This document shows positions 10,718-21,307 of a stretch of DNA of 24,891 bases, piece by piece. How positions within the stretch are numbered: the stretch's first letter is position 1; every line of letters begins with the position of its first letter. The translations under genes and the position numbers were made by a program. The notes under the pieces are model-generated. The model did not search any database. It was given only the letters and a program-made list of their open reading frames with translations, and was not told the origin of the DNA. This DNA comes from Terana coerulea (taxonomy: Eukaryota > Basidiomycota > Agaricomycetes > Polyporales > Phanerochaetaceae). The stretch is taken from assembly GCA_024811115.1 (NCBI GenBank), contig JAKOGH010000912.1, forward strand, positions 1 to 24,891, in the 5' to 3' direction.

Positions 10718-10735
10718 GTTGGGTTAGGGTTAGGT
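10718..10735 (+). repeat. short interstitial TTAGGG tract
   Basis: GTTGGGTTAGGGTTAGGTG contains about two and a half units of the telomere repeat used by most filamentous fungi. Too short to be a telomere. Confidence 0.4.
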
Positions 10736-11158
10736 GATCGCACCCGAGGCGTGGTGCAGCGTATCACCGTTTCTGGCAATGGATGCGCATTACAGAGGTC
10801 CTCCATAGCCGTCTGCAGCTTACAAGGCGCAGTAATCACTGTAACAGAAGTCAAACGCAAGTCCAAGCGTAGGCCCGAGCCGCGGAGACTTGATGTGCAT
10901 CAGCAAAACGTACAAGCGCTGACGACTGATGAGCGCTGACGGGCACTGAGAGCACTGAGGAACAGTTTGGAACCGAAGTTCGAGCCCTGCTGAAGCCGGA
11001 GTTTTACTAGATTTTGTATTTTCTTAGTTCCTCTTGTTTCATAATCTATGCTGGACGTGAATGATGATGGTTTACTCACCGAAGCTTTGCTGCAAGAGTC
11101 GGATGCAAGAGGGGTCAAAAACGTCTGAGAGCGCTCAAAACGACTACTGAGACTGGCG

Positions 11159-11232
11159 GGCGCTGAGGGCACTGAAGGGACTGAAGCGCGCTGAGATGGC
11201 TTCATCAGTACCTGTCAGTACCGCTCAGCGCC
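11159..11232. repeat. small inverted repeat with CACTGA-type subrepeats
   Basis: GGCGCTGAG at 11159-11167 is mirrored by CTCAGCGCC at 11224-11232. Around it, and again near 10930-10960, motifs such as GGGCACTGA and GCGCTGA recur. Low-copy simple repeat, no function inferred. Confidence 0.45.
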
Positions 11233-11889
11233 AATGCAACTTTGCTGATGACTGGAGACTCGGCACCTCGACGGCATGCTAACTGCAAAGGACTTTAGAT
11301 GCGCACGTCGATCTTTTCCGATAGAGGCTGCACGCCTATGCAAGCGCAATAAGGCACGTGTCGGTTACATGGTGACTTCACGATCACATCCGCTTCCTTC
11401 CAACTTGGTGTTCACTCCGTCGCTGCGCGCCTTGCCACTGTGGGGCACCTCGACATCTGCAGAGCAGCCAACTCGGCCCAACCGAGCGCCCAGCGCGTTC
11501 TGCTCGCTGCTGCTGCGGTGACTTCTACGAGCAGATGACCATGTCTACGGCTTGCATATGCCCAATAGACCTGCTCTCTGTGGCTGTGCCGCTCTTCCGT
11601 TGCGCAGCTTTGACCAACTACAAGATAGCCTTTGTGTATACACCCGATAACACTCTAACTCCCGAGCCCACAACCCTACAGGCGGCCCCAACTGGGTTTT
11701 GGACCAGGGTTGGTTGTACGCGCTTCCAGCCATGTCTCTTCCCGCCAAGAATTCAAAATCGTGAAAAAAGCAGCATATATGCGGAAGTATAGGTACGTCG
11801 CGTTATTCTCATTAAGCGAATCTAACATAGCTGACCTTTCACTAGCGAAATATTGTACTTCTACCCTCTACATGTTGGGAATGCCGTGT

Positions 11890-12310
11890 CCAGGTTCGAG
11901 CTGGCGTTCGCCATAGGCCATTTCTTCTCTCTCTGGGCCCACCATTTATTGAAGTTGGCCGTGGTGGCCTTAGGATTCACTCTTCGTCGAGGTTCATCTT
12001 GGCGTCCACCAGTTGTTACTCCTACGCTCTCCGAGTTAGCCCTTCAGCCTGGTTCGCCACCCGTTGAGGACGATGGTGGTGATTCAAGGTTCGTCTCGCA
12101 GCGAGGCTTAGTTGCGTTGGCATCCAACAAACGTCGCTACTTTTCGCCCTTTGTCGAGAGTGATTCCGGTGGTCCAGAGCTCACTTTGCGATGAGTTTCG
12201 CCTTGGCATCCATCCCTCGTCACTCCCACTCTCTCAGGGCTTCCCTTGTGCCGAGGCTCACCTAGGTGGTTTCTTAGGGTTTGCTCCATTGAGGATCACG
12301 ATAGAATTCG
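11890..12310 (+). repeat. degenerate ~100 bp tandem array related to the cassette C minisatellite
   Basis: Loose repeats of CTTGGCGTCCACC / GTTGGCATCCAAC / CCTTGGCATCCATC (at about 12001, 12119 and 12205), each followed by a GTTACTCC-like and a CTCTCAGGG or CTCTCCGAG part. The minus-strand unit of the 23.6-24.3 kb array contains CCTGGCGTCC, then CACTTCCTCTCTCAGGGTTCGCCC, in the same order. No cassette head or tail could be recognised around it. Weaker traces continue to about 12410. Confidence 0.5.
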
Positions 12311-13107
12311 CGGAGTTTGCACTGCTGTGAGTTTGCCTCCATGTTGTGATTCGTCTCGCCTGATTTTAGCTTTGCGTCCGTAGATGCTTCACCTGTCGTT
12401 ACTGTGCTACACTCTCGACAGCCAGTATGGCATCTGGTGCGCGGTCCGCCTCTCTCGTGCCGCGCCTCCTGGCTACAGTCGACATTTGCCCTCACTCGAT
12501 GCGACCGCATCCAGCCATCCTCAAGGTGCTTGAAGAGGCAGCGCCCGGCTAGAGTAGCTGCTGGAGGCGAAGGTTCGTGAAACCACAAACGTCCTCGAAG
12601 TCTTGTGAGTCGCCCAACCTTGCATCTCACCGACTCAGCATTTACGAAGCTGCCTTCTCTCGATGATGGAATACACGGCATTGAATGTAGCAATATTTCC
12701 GCGAGTGTTTGCTCCAAGCCGCTGCGAATAGAGCTTACCCAGCTACTCGTCTCGGCGCATGTTTTCGCTGCTTAAGAGTACATAGCGCTTGTATTTGTAT
12801 TGATGTACTACAACAGAGCCGTACTGAGGACGTTAATTGACGCGCTGTGCGTTGGTGATGCGCGACGCAGCATAATATTACGTACCCATGCACGCTACGA
12901 ACGGATTGCCCTGTCGTCGCTTTCTGACTTGCGCGAAGCAGTGCCCCCGAAAGGTGTGACCGCGAAGTGTTTCATTCAAAGAAGATTGCGCTTCATGTGG
13001 ATATACGCGTATTACTATCTCTAAAATCCGTACAGTGTGAATGAAAGAAGGAAGGTGGATATGGCTAATAGAATATGTGATGCGAGACATGAAAGGAGCG
13101 AAATGTG
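12311..13107. other. intergenic, downstream of BTB gene B
   Basis: Begins with faint traces of the degenerate array, followed by sequence with only short, domain-free frames. The minus-strand frame to 12878 is a read-through of the BTB-B 3' end in another frame. Confidence 0.5.
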
Positions 13108-13164
13108 TTATGCTGCGATCTGTTGAGTTGGAGACCCGTCTGCGGATGGCCCGGGTGGGGTAAT

Positions 13165-13217
13165 CTGGATGGAAATGTGAGCAGACGGCGGCAAACGACA
13201 GCGCAAAGGTCACATAC
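13165..13217 (-). other. intron 2 of BTB gene B (53 bp)
   Basis: Donor GTATGTGACC, a branch-point-like CTGCTCAC and acceptor CATCCAG. Position and end sequences match intron 2 of copy A. Confidence 0.8.
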
Positions 13218-13283
13218 GTCTCTGTTGACAAACTTGTTGATGTTTTCCTTGCAAGGAGTGACCCACTCCCACCAGATAGGAAC

Positions 13284-13335
13284 CTTTGCGGGAGAAATTA
13301 GTATGTGTAGGCTGGAATATGGAACGAGAACATAC
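13284..13335 (-). other. intron 1 of BTB gene B (52 bp)
   Basis: Donor GTATGT after the ETAVAQ codons and acceptor GCAAAG before VPIWW. It is not a multiple of three, so the downstream exon lies in another frame, and splicing restores homology with copy A. Confidence 0.85.
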
Positions 13336-14632
13336 CTGTGCAACCGCTGTCTCAATCGCTGCTGCCAATGCGTAGCGGAAGTTTGCAATGTCCGCACGAA
13401 CGTTCACGGCGCACGCCTTGCAATGCTTTGCAGCGTCCATCAACATGGGGTCGAAGGATTTCTGGTCTAGGGCGGTCTGTTCTGCGGGACAAGCGCTGAC
13501 CTTCACAAGCATCGTAGTGACATATCCTTCCAACCACCACGGCGCCGGCGCCTCCCGCCCACCATAAACGCGAACGACCACGGCGCCCTCCTTGGGGTGG
13601 ATTTCGGCACATCGAAAGAAGGACCATCCCAGGTGGGAGTTGTTGAGGAAGGGGAGCTCGATGAGCGACCTCGCACTAGCTCCATTGGGGATGACACGGA
13701 GAAGGGAGGACACTGCTTCCTGGCAGGCTTTCCAATACTTCCGGAACCTAGACTGGTCGGACAGGGATAGCGACGGTCCAGCACACGCGAAACGCTTCCT
13801 GTCCATGTAGTCGAAGACGAGTTCCTCGTCGTAGGAAGAGGTAAACGTAGCTTGGAGAGACACTTGAGCGAGCCCTTTCCAGCCGGCGTTGCAAGCGATG
13901 GCATAGGTGAGCATCGGATCTTTCTTCGCGAACGCGTAGAGCTGTGGCATGGCTCTGGGGAACAGGCGTCTCATCCCGAGGTCGGCCATATGGCACAGGA
14001 CGTGCGTCGCGCACTGGAGATCAGGAAAAACTGGGTCCATAGCGTTGGGGTGCATGAAGAGCAGGATGAGACGCAGGATATGCGTCGGGATCCCGGTTTC
14101 GATGACAGGGCAAGGGATACTCTTGCGGTCTGGGGACGGTGGGAGAAAGAGCGGCTGGTGGTTCTTCAAGAGATGTTTCCATACCGCAGAGCCCTCGGCA
14201 GCGACGTGGTGGCGTACATAGAAGTCAGTATTGTCAATGCTGCGGAGGATCACGTCTCCGTTGCTGATACCAAACGGCTCCGGTGCAGGCTTAGTCTGCG
14301 GCGTGCGGCGAGTCACAGTGGATGAAGACGAGGCTATAGGACGTATTTGGTGATTCTCCTCGTTCTCCCTGGGGCGCTTGAGCGAGGGCGGGGTACGGCC
14401 AGTTGAGAGGCGGTGGAAGACGAAGGTGGGCGGGGCGGGTCCGTAGAACGGGAAGACATGCTGCCCAGATTCGAAAGTCCAAGAAACGAGATGCTTTGAG
14501 TGCAAGAGGGTACGCAGAGGCAGGATGAGATCAGTTGAGACGGTCCGAGAGATGGCACTGAGCGCGACGAGGAGGGAAAGGAGGGGAGCGGGTGAGAAAG
14601 ATGCGAGCTGGAGCGTCGGTCTGCGTCTCGGG

Positions 14633-14640
14633 ATATATAC
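14633..14640 (-). promoter_or_regulatory. TATA box of BTB gene B
   Basis: Minus-strand GTATATATCC within a block shared with the promoter of copy A. It lies about 175 bp upstream of the ATG at 14459 and downstream of the ATG at 14724, so it favours 14459 as the start. Confidence 0.6.
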
Positions 14641-15288
14641 CCCCAGCCATGACGGGGACGCGTCTTCGACAGATGTGAGGGCTGCATCGCCGGCCGGGGC
14701 ACCACCGAGCACGCCGGCTGTCACATCATCTCCATTTTCGGTCGAGGCTAGACATGCCAGACAGCATCCGCACCTGTCGCAGATATTTCGTGGTTAGTGG
14801 TCAACTAGCAACTTAAGGCGTTCACACACCTAGAACACGGCAGATACAGGTGGTTTGCACTTGATAGAGCGAGGAAGAGGCAGCGGTCCGCGGCAGGGGA
14901 GAGCGGCGGCCTTGGAGTCAGAGTCGGAAGCAGAGATCGACACGGAAGCAAATCGGAGGCCGCAAGCGGGTATCAGACTCGGATCAAACGCCACAAAGCT
15001 CTGGTGTTTAGCTTAAACCCTGGCCTGTGCATCCCTTGCGCAGATAGTCGAGCGCGACGCAACGCCGCAAAATGAATATGTGAGGAGTCCCATTAGCAGT
15101 ATATTATGTGCAAGTGCAGCAGAAGGAGGCTGTCCCGTTGCGCCGGGCGCACCGACTCGGATAAGCGCCTACGCCGGGCGCAGAAGCTCCCGCTGAGCGA
15201 TCGGATCGGGGCTAGCGCCTCGGTCATGCTTGTTGATTCCGAATAAACAGACCGCGACCAAGTCCCGTGCAGGGTCAGCCTCCAAAGA

Positions 15289-15296
15289 TATATAAG
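15289..15296 (+). promoter_or_regulatory. TATA box of cassette B
   Basis: TATATAAG directly upstream of the conserved CTAGGCCATTCTGGCTTGGA leader and of the minisatellite array, as in copy A. Confidence 0.55.
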
Positions 15297-15354
15297 CTAG
15301 GCCATTCTGGCTTGGAACAGAACAGAGCTTGCTCTCCTCCCCTCCGTGACACCC

Positions 15355-15815
15355 CCTTCCATACCCACCTACCGTTTATCGAGGCTCTCCTCACCTTCCC
15401 TCCCTCTGTTCGTCGAGGCTCTCTTTGTACACCCATCTACCGTTTATCGAGGCTCTCCTCGCCCTTCCCTCCCTCTGTTCGCCGAGACTCTGCTTGTACA
15501 CCCACCTACCGTTTATCGAGGCTCTCCTCACCTTCCCTCCCTCTGTTCGCCGAGACTCTCTTTGTACACCCACCTACCGTTTATTGAGGCTCTCCTCACC
15601 TCCCCTCCCTCTGTTCGTCCAGACTCTTTGTACACCCATCTACCGTTTATCGAGGCTCTCCTCACCTTCCCTCCCTCTGTTCGTCGAGACTCTTTGTACT
15701 CCCACCTACCGTTTATCGAGGCTCTCCTCACATCTCCTCCCTGTTTGTCGAGACTCTCCATGTACACCCACCTACCGTTTACTGAGGCTCTCCTCATATA
15801 CCCTCCCTCATCGTT
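15355..15815 (+). repeat. 68 bp minisatellite, about 7 units (cassette B)
   Basis: Same unit as in cassette A. CCGTTTA cores fall near 15374, 15442, 15511, 15579, 15645, 15711 and 15777, giving spacings of 66-69 bp. First and last units match those of array A closely, including the odd final unit with TTTACTGAGG. Copy-number change has therefore occurred inside the array while its edges were kept. Confidence 0.9.
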
Positions 15816-16327
15816 TCGTGGCGGCTGTAGTTAGGTAGCTTGCATGTCGACTGTTACAAATGTATTCTCGATGGGGGACGGCCGCCTGTGGTCGTCCTGG
15901 CACGGACCTCTACGCGGTCATTGAGACAAGTACTTCTCGAGGACGACCCTCGAGGACGAAACTAACTCGTGCCAAAGCTCCGATGTCCTTCTATAGTTTG
16001 CAACAATATAATTTGATTGTATTCGCCAGCTCCTTTCCACACACTGTCAGCCGTGTTCGTCTCAAATGGGCCTCGGGTCGTATTTACCTGGCTTTTCTCT
16101 CGTGTTTCAATATCACAGTCCGCCGCGAGCCGAAGACAGTAATTGTAAGCTGAGGCCATGCTAGGCCATGCCAGGTCGTCCGACTGGCAGCCCATCGCAG
16201 GAGAGCTTCGCGAATGTAAAGAGGCAAGTATAGTGTCGGCCAGTCTGGGTCTCCATTGCCGTGCTCTTAGGTCACTGAACAACTTGCTGTGTGAGAAGGA
16301 TCAGTACTCTTAGCCCGACAATATGGC

Positions 16328-17050
16328 AACAAGCGGCAGACGTACGTTATATCCCGAGAACTACTAGCAACCAAGCACAATTGTCTTGGATGGTCGTGTT
16401 GCGCGTCGACCAAGCGCCAGCCTCCGCGGGAATGGTGCCCTTCTTCGACTTAACGATAGAGGCACATATAAAGCATGCAATATGCGGATTTTATTTCCAT
16501 GGAGTAGCATACATTAAAATACACGACGGTATAACCTAAAAAGAATCTTCAATTCGGCTAAGAAATCGGAAACGACCTCGTGAGGACGCACCTTAATCTG
16601 GTACAAGCATGCACATAAACCTCAAGCAGCTGCGGGTATATTTGCTGGAGCAAAGTGCCGGAACAATACGTGGATACGAGGCTCACTTGCAGCAGGCACG
16701 CTCGTCCGTCCCGACTCCCTGCTGAGAGGGATATCAGTTTCCGGTATGGGCATACCACCGAAAAAGATGCGTTACGTGATGGTATGGACTTTAATCCTTC
16801 GTGTTCTTGCATTATGATGTCGATGGAAGAGAAGGGCACCGGGACCTCAACAGGACCTTGTCGGACGCAAAGCGAGAGAAATAATTACGGCCGAGAGCAA
16901 GTCGTGACGATTGGCGCTAATAATATCCGGCTCTTGTCCCCTTCCTCCATGTCGAGTTCCTGAATCGCTGGCGATGACCCGGACCATTTCTCAAATGAGC
17001 CAGCACTTGCGTCTGGGACTGTACGACATTCCTCGGGCAGTACTCCAGTC
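16328..17050 (+). pseudogene. left-arm counterpart of the unrecognised gene, disrupted
   Basis: Contains the counterparts of both right-arm fragments, but with in-frame stops (for example soon after 16450) and a frame change between the LVPFLHVEFLNR and SQMSQHLRLGLYDIPRA motifs. A further shared segment near 16745-16900 (HTTEK... in this arm, HTTEN... in the other) is also alignable. More decayed than the right arm. Confidence 0.4.
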
Positions 17051-17450
17051 GTCCAAATCGCGTACTTTCTGAGCTTGTCTCCTCTCCTCGTCCCAAGTGC
17101 TGAACTAGTCCTGGCTTCCTACATCACGGCAAGACACCCCTTGGCTTTCCCTCTCGATGCCTCCAGTTCAACGACGCTCTCCTTAGGCACGCCCGCCACT
17201 GAGTCAGTACTGGTCTCGCAACTCCTCGGTCGACGCTGGAGCCGTCCTGAGTCGGTCTATCTCACGTACGCGGCGATATTGGTGCTCGTTGCACGTCAAG
17301 CCGAAGGATCTTGTGCTGTCGCGGGTAGATGCGGGCGCATGACCATGGAAATGTGCTGAAGCGTATGTTGAGATGGCAGAGGTTACGTGGGAGCCTGCCA
17401 CAGGCGATATTTGGGGCCTGCATGTTAGGTGCGTGGGCTGAATCATATAT

Positions 17451-20270
17451 AGTCGACCAATACTCACCTTATGACTGCCGCTATTGCATGCAGACTGTCA
17501 CGACATTGTGCACTAGCTACAGAATTTTTCAGTATTGAAGGTTATCTCTTGAATGCCGTCTCGTCGCTCCCCCACGCTACACCTTGGCAACATCATTTGT
17601 GGACATGCCTCCTGCAGCCTATGCTCCGGAACAGTGTACGTACAGGTCTCTAGGTCTCTACAAACTACGCGTACTCTTGCTAAGGCTCCTTGGGTAGTTA
17701 ACGGTGTCACCAGGTCCAGATCCGCTGGCACTGCGGACACATCAGAAAGCACATGTATGCGCAGTGCATGCGTGCAGCACGCCTCCTTCGCTCACTGCGG
17801 CACACTGTGCATGTAGCGCACCTCGACGAAACCGTCCTGCACACGCCATGCACGTCCTGTGTTGGCCGCCGCGAAGGCAAGAGTGGTACCAAACAGCCGT
17901 CTTGTGGCTGCTGGGCGACGTGCTTGCGTTCTAGTGCGTCCCGGCCGCAGGTTGTCGATCCACGACGAGGTTGCGATCTACGCAACCCAATCGGTGAAGG
18001 CCGCGGTGGCACCGCGCATCCTGGCGCACCTCAAGTTAATGCTTCTGAATGCACCGTCGACATCTCGCTCGCCGCCGTACATCTCCCTGGGACGCCCGCC
18101 CGTTCACGCCGCTTTTCGGCTGTCGCTCATTGCACGTTGGACGCCGGACGCCGATGCGTCGTGTCTGTGCGGTGTGTGTCGCTGCGTCAGCGACGAGAAT
18201 AATGCAGTCTTTGGGAGGCGATGTACCTTTCGGTGGGGCCCGCCGGCCATGAAGAGAACATCGAGATCCAGTACGAGGGACAAGGTCGGCGCCAGAGCGG
18301 GGCTTGCGGCTGCATCCTGCAGACGTGGTGGCTCCGTACGGTGTCGCAGTCTCTAGACTTGGCCGTCATGATGGAGTCGACGCACGCCAGCCTGGCGACT
18401 CGTCGAGCGCAGACGGCGACGGCATTTCGCGACGGCACTCGCGTCATCGTTCTGAGGCATGCACACGTAACTTCAACGTGCAGCCGGTGAAGTCTTACAT
18501 CTTTTTAGTGTTGCTGTCACTCGCCATCGACAGGCTCAAAATTACCCTGGCGTCGCCTTTACCGAGGTGTTATTCCCCGTCCAGCATACAAGAGTTCAGC
18601 GAGTGTATAGCCGTACTTGGGGCGGTGGAGGTTCATTCAAGCTATGTAAGACCTGCCCATGGAGAACCTCGAGCCGTCTGATCTGCGTTGCAAGTATATA
18701 CCTGCCTCACGGTGTGTTTATCGGCTAATAATTATTCAGATCCACACCGCGAACACTACGTCCGGCCGTGAACCTCTATGTCGCTAGCCCGAAGAATCTG
18801 TAGCTGCGCGTAGCCGCCAAAGATGAATGGCGCACGCCGAGGCAGAAGCACTACATCGTAGGCACGTCTTCATATCAGACGTTTTGTACCACCAATGCTT
18901 GTAATCAATATTTACGGGCCCTCTCCCGTCACCATACATGTGCTGGCGACCAGCAGCGTTGTCTCACTGGCCGCATTCTGCGGGCACTACGAGGGTATGG
19001 AATACCTTTGATATCCGCAAACAGCTCCTCCAACAGCCTCCTTTGAGGTGAGTTTGATATTGCAATTTCTCAATCGTGCTGGTCTTCATCCTTCCCGCCA
19101 GGCTGTTTGTACGTTCGGTGGGCCAAATATCTCCCGGTGGGGAGACGACTGTAGGAGGCGACGGTGCATCCACTGCCGGTTGTCCGCCATCTATACTTGC
19201 CACTATCTCTCCAGCTTACCACAATGTGCAGAATGCTCATTGCTGGACTACCGGTCCACCGTTCAGAATGTACCCTTTCAAGACGAGTTACTGTGCTCAT
19301 TTTGTGTATGCTTTGTTTACGAGGAGCCGTCTCGTACGGCGAGCTACGCACGGTGCATGGTTCTCAGATCGCATGGGTACCGCAAAGACGGGATGAAGTA
19401 GGATGATGCGGACTTGTCGACCGTGACGGGCCTCGAGATCTCGGAGAAGTCCAACCGTGTGACTGAATGCTTCGCTAAGTCACCCGCAAGCCTCAACATG
19501 ACGCAAGTCCTGCTTGCTAGGAATGTGGTGGATTCAGAATAACCGTGCTACATACTCGCATGCATCTTCTTTTCACCACTTACGCCGACTTCTCATATGG
19601 GCCCAGGGTCGGCTAGAGGGTGGTAGTGGAACATTCGAGCCGCGAGTTCCGAAAGCTACAACACCGAAGACGATATCCTTAGCTCGGCGCGCGAGACGGT
19701 TACCTTGTTGGCCACTGACCGCGTCTCGAACAGGGACTGTTCGGCGGCATCAAGCGTGAAGTATCATGCAGCGGCTTAAAAACCTCGGGGGCCTGCGTAA
19801 ATCGTAGGCGAGGCTCAAGGACTACTCCTTTCGTCTCTTGGACACCACTTCCCTCTCCACTACGTAATTTCTGGTCTTGTACACCCATAGGTATTGCACA
19901 CACTTTCCTGACCATTGTTCGAGCGCGATCTACATGTCAGCGATTAAGATACACACTATGTTTGCGGTCATGTGGCCAGTCTCCAGCAGATAGTCCAAGC
20001 CGTACTTGAGCGTGTCTTCGGCGCGCTGCGCTTGGTGGCCTGGCTGGTGCCCTGTTTTAAGTGAGTGGTGGGTAAACGGCTTCGAAGTAGATGCAATTCG
20101 AATACTCACGATAGGCGTCAGAGGCGACCCATAGCCCGTGGCTGACATCCATTAGGCTGTGTTGGATTGTATATATTGGGCTGTCATGATACGCAGAGCT
20201 TGTCCAGGAGTACAGACTGAAAGGAGATGTCAGCGAACGCTGTTCCAAAAGCGCGAGAACAACGTACTAG
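17451..20270. other. spacer between the inverted block arms, no gene recognised
   Basis: A GC-rich part at about 17750-18480 has long open frames in several phases on both strands (for example 17859-18356 plus), as expected of high-GC sequence with few stops. A Cys-rich frame at 19048-19401 has an antisense competitor. None shows a domain I recognise. Confidence 0.4.
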
Positions 20271-21307
20271 TTACTCAACAAAGCATTGAATGCTGTGCGC
20301 GCATGGAACAACCCACTCCCACCGAACAGGAACCTGTACCGGCACAATCAGTGCATGTGCAGTCAGCTGAGAAGAACAAACGCACTTGCCCAATCGCCTT
20401 GTCGATCGCCACAGTCAACGCGTGGTTGAGTTTCACGGGCAGAGATACCCGCGACCGCTACGGACTTCCTGGAGTAACTCTATGCACACCGAAAGAACGC
20501 CCACTGGCGCGCAGCACCGAAGAAGAGGAGGAAGACAGTCGAGTCTGCGACGACCCCGAAAAGATGCCACAGATGTGCAAGACTCTCTGTACCTACAGAA
20601 CCTCCAGTGGTCTGCCGCGTTGAGAGGTGGTCCAGCGTAGGCGAGACGGTCCTTGAGGGTGTGGTGGAACAGCGCCTCATCCGTGAAGGGACCGCTCGGA
20701 GTGGACTTGGGAGCGGCTTGAGTGAGCTCTTTCCAGCCGGCAGCGCAGCCAATAGTAAAGGCGGAGGTCGGACTCGGATGCTGTGTCGCAAACTCAAGGA
20801 GCTGTTTTCTCGTCGCAGAGAATATGACGGACCTCTCCAGAGCAGCCTATTTCTGCAGAACCTTCGTGGCGTATGTATAACAGGGTAGGGGACAGCGCTA
20901 GCACATCGGAGTGCATGCAGATGTCAACGACAAAGCGAGGACGCCAGCAAGCCCGAAGCGATAGGTGGAATGGTGGAGGGTCTCAAGGGCGTGGGCGATT
21001 GAGTTTGGTCTTAAAGGAGGCGATTCGAAACGTGGGAGGATAGGGAGGCGAGTTGGCCATGAACTCAGAAATCCGCATGGTCGAAACCCCGAAAGGTAGT
21101 TCGCCTCTGTTGGAACCAAACGACTCCGGCGCAGGCTTGCTCATAGGCAAAGTCGGGGGCGTCACGGAAAAGGGTCTTCGGGCGGTTGGCAACGCGTGGT
21201 CGTTCAGCTGAGGGATGGTCATGCACAGGATCTGAGGGGAGTGCGAGCTCTCGAGACGCGGCAGAGGACGACAATGCACAGCGTGGATACTTCATGCGTT
21301 CAGGCAT
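20271..21307 (-). pseudogene. BTB/POZ-domain gene, copy C, truncated pseudogene
   Basis: Pieces of the A/B gene are recognisable in order on the minus strand. PAPESFGSNRGE near 21105-21140 matches the BTB start. The stretch around 20585-20780 carries GWKELTQAA, DEALFHH, AGPPLNAADHWRF and RYRESCT, all matching the mid-region of A. QWAFFRCA at about 20480-20510 matches WAFFRCA but is in another frame and followed by a stop. LNHALTVAIDKAIGQV near 20390-20430 matches the end of exon 1; an intron-like GTGCGT...GTACAG stretch follows, and then VPVRWEWVVPC with a stop at 20271. Most of the BTB core and the Cys-containing segment before the first intron are missing, and frames change at least twice. 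Span limits are approximate; the start is placed by analogy (MPERMKYPRC). Confidence 0.72.

Larger units (their letters stand above)
8871..11889. other. gene-poor stretch
   Basis: Overlapping open frames occur at 9849-10442 (plus) and 9737-10045 (minus), but neither shows a domain and they cannot both be coding. Poly-C runs lie near 9935-9945. The remaining sequence shows nothing I can assign. Confidence 0.45.
13108..14459 (-). pseudogene. BTB/POZ-domain gene, copy B, with N-terminal frame break
   Basis: Exons are 14459-13336, 13283-13218 and 13164-13108, paralogous to copy A throughout: BTB core EPFGISNGDVILRSIDNTDF, then WSFFRCAEIHP, YGGREAPAPWWL, CPA and HCKAC motifs, and VPIWWEWVTP in exon 2. 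Introns of 52 and 53 bp sit at the same places as in A. Alignment with A puts the start at 14459 (MSSRSTDPPRPP), but that frame does not join the BTB frame: between about 14397 and 14373 the reading shifts, as if one base were lost or two gained. The BTB frame is open upstream to an ATG at 14724, but that ATG lies upstream of the TATA box at 14633-14640. Either it is a recent pseudogene, a sequencing error, or it has an unrecognised 5' exon. The rest of the frame is intact, so inactivation must be recent if real. Confidence 0.75.
15230..16110 (+). repeat. TATA-headed minisatellite cassette, copy B
   Basis: Same architecture and close sequence to copy A through the tail (GAGGACGAAACTAACTCGTGCC near 15955). 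It also aligns with cassette C beyond the point where A stops: TTCGCCAGCTCCTTTCCACA and GTATTTACCT are shared with the inverted copy near 23300-23380. It lies divergent to BTB gene B, with about 655 bp between the two TATA boxes. Confidence 0.75.
14920..17450 (+). repeat. left arm of a diverged inverted block duplication
   Basis: Collinear with the reverse complement of about 22090-24690: shared upstream flank (GATCAAACGCCACAAAGCT), cassette head and tail, AACAAGCGGCAGACGTACGTTATATCC near 16330, GCATACCACCGAAAAAGAT near 16747, GATAATTACGG-like sequence near 16885, CCCCTTCCTCCATGTCGAGTTCCTGAATCGCTG near 16940 and ACGACATTCCTCGGGCA near 17022. The distance from cassette tail to the downstream matches is about 520-530 bp in both arms. 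Ends are approximate; similarity fades after about 17070. Confidence 0.7.

Noticed and set aside
10970..10990. tRNA T-arm suggested by GTTCGAGCCC
   Set aside because: No A box, acceptor stem or anticodon arm around it.
13210..14724. 504-codon frame as the full BTB gene B with start at 14724
   Set aside because: The start lies upstream of the TATA box, its first ~110 residues have no match in copy A, and splicing replaces its last residues.
15267..15838. Long frames on both strands across array B
   Set aside because: Same cause as in array A; the shorter unit spacing also opens minus-strand frames.
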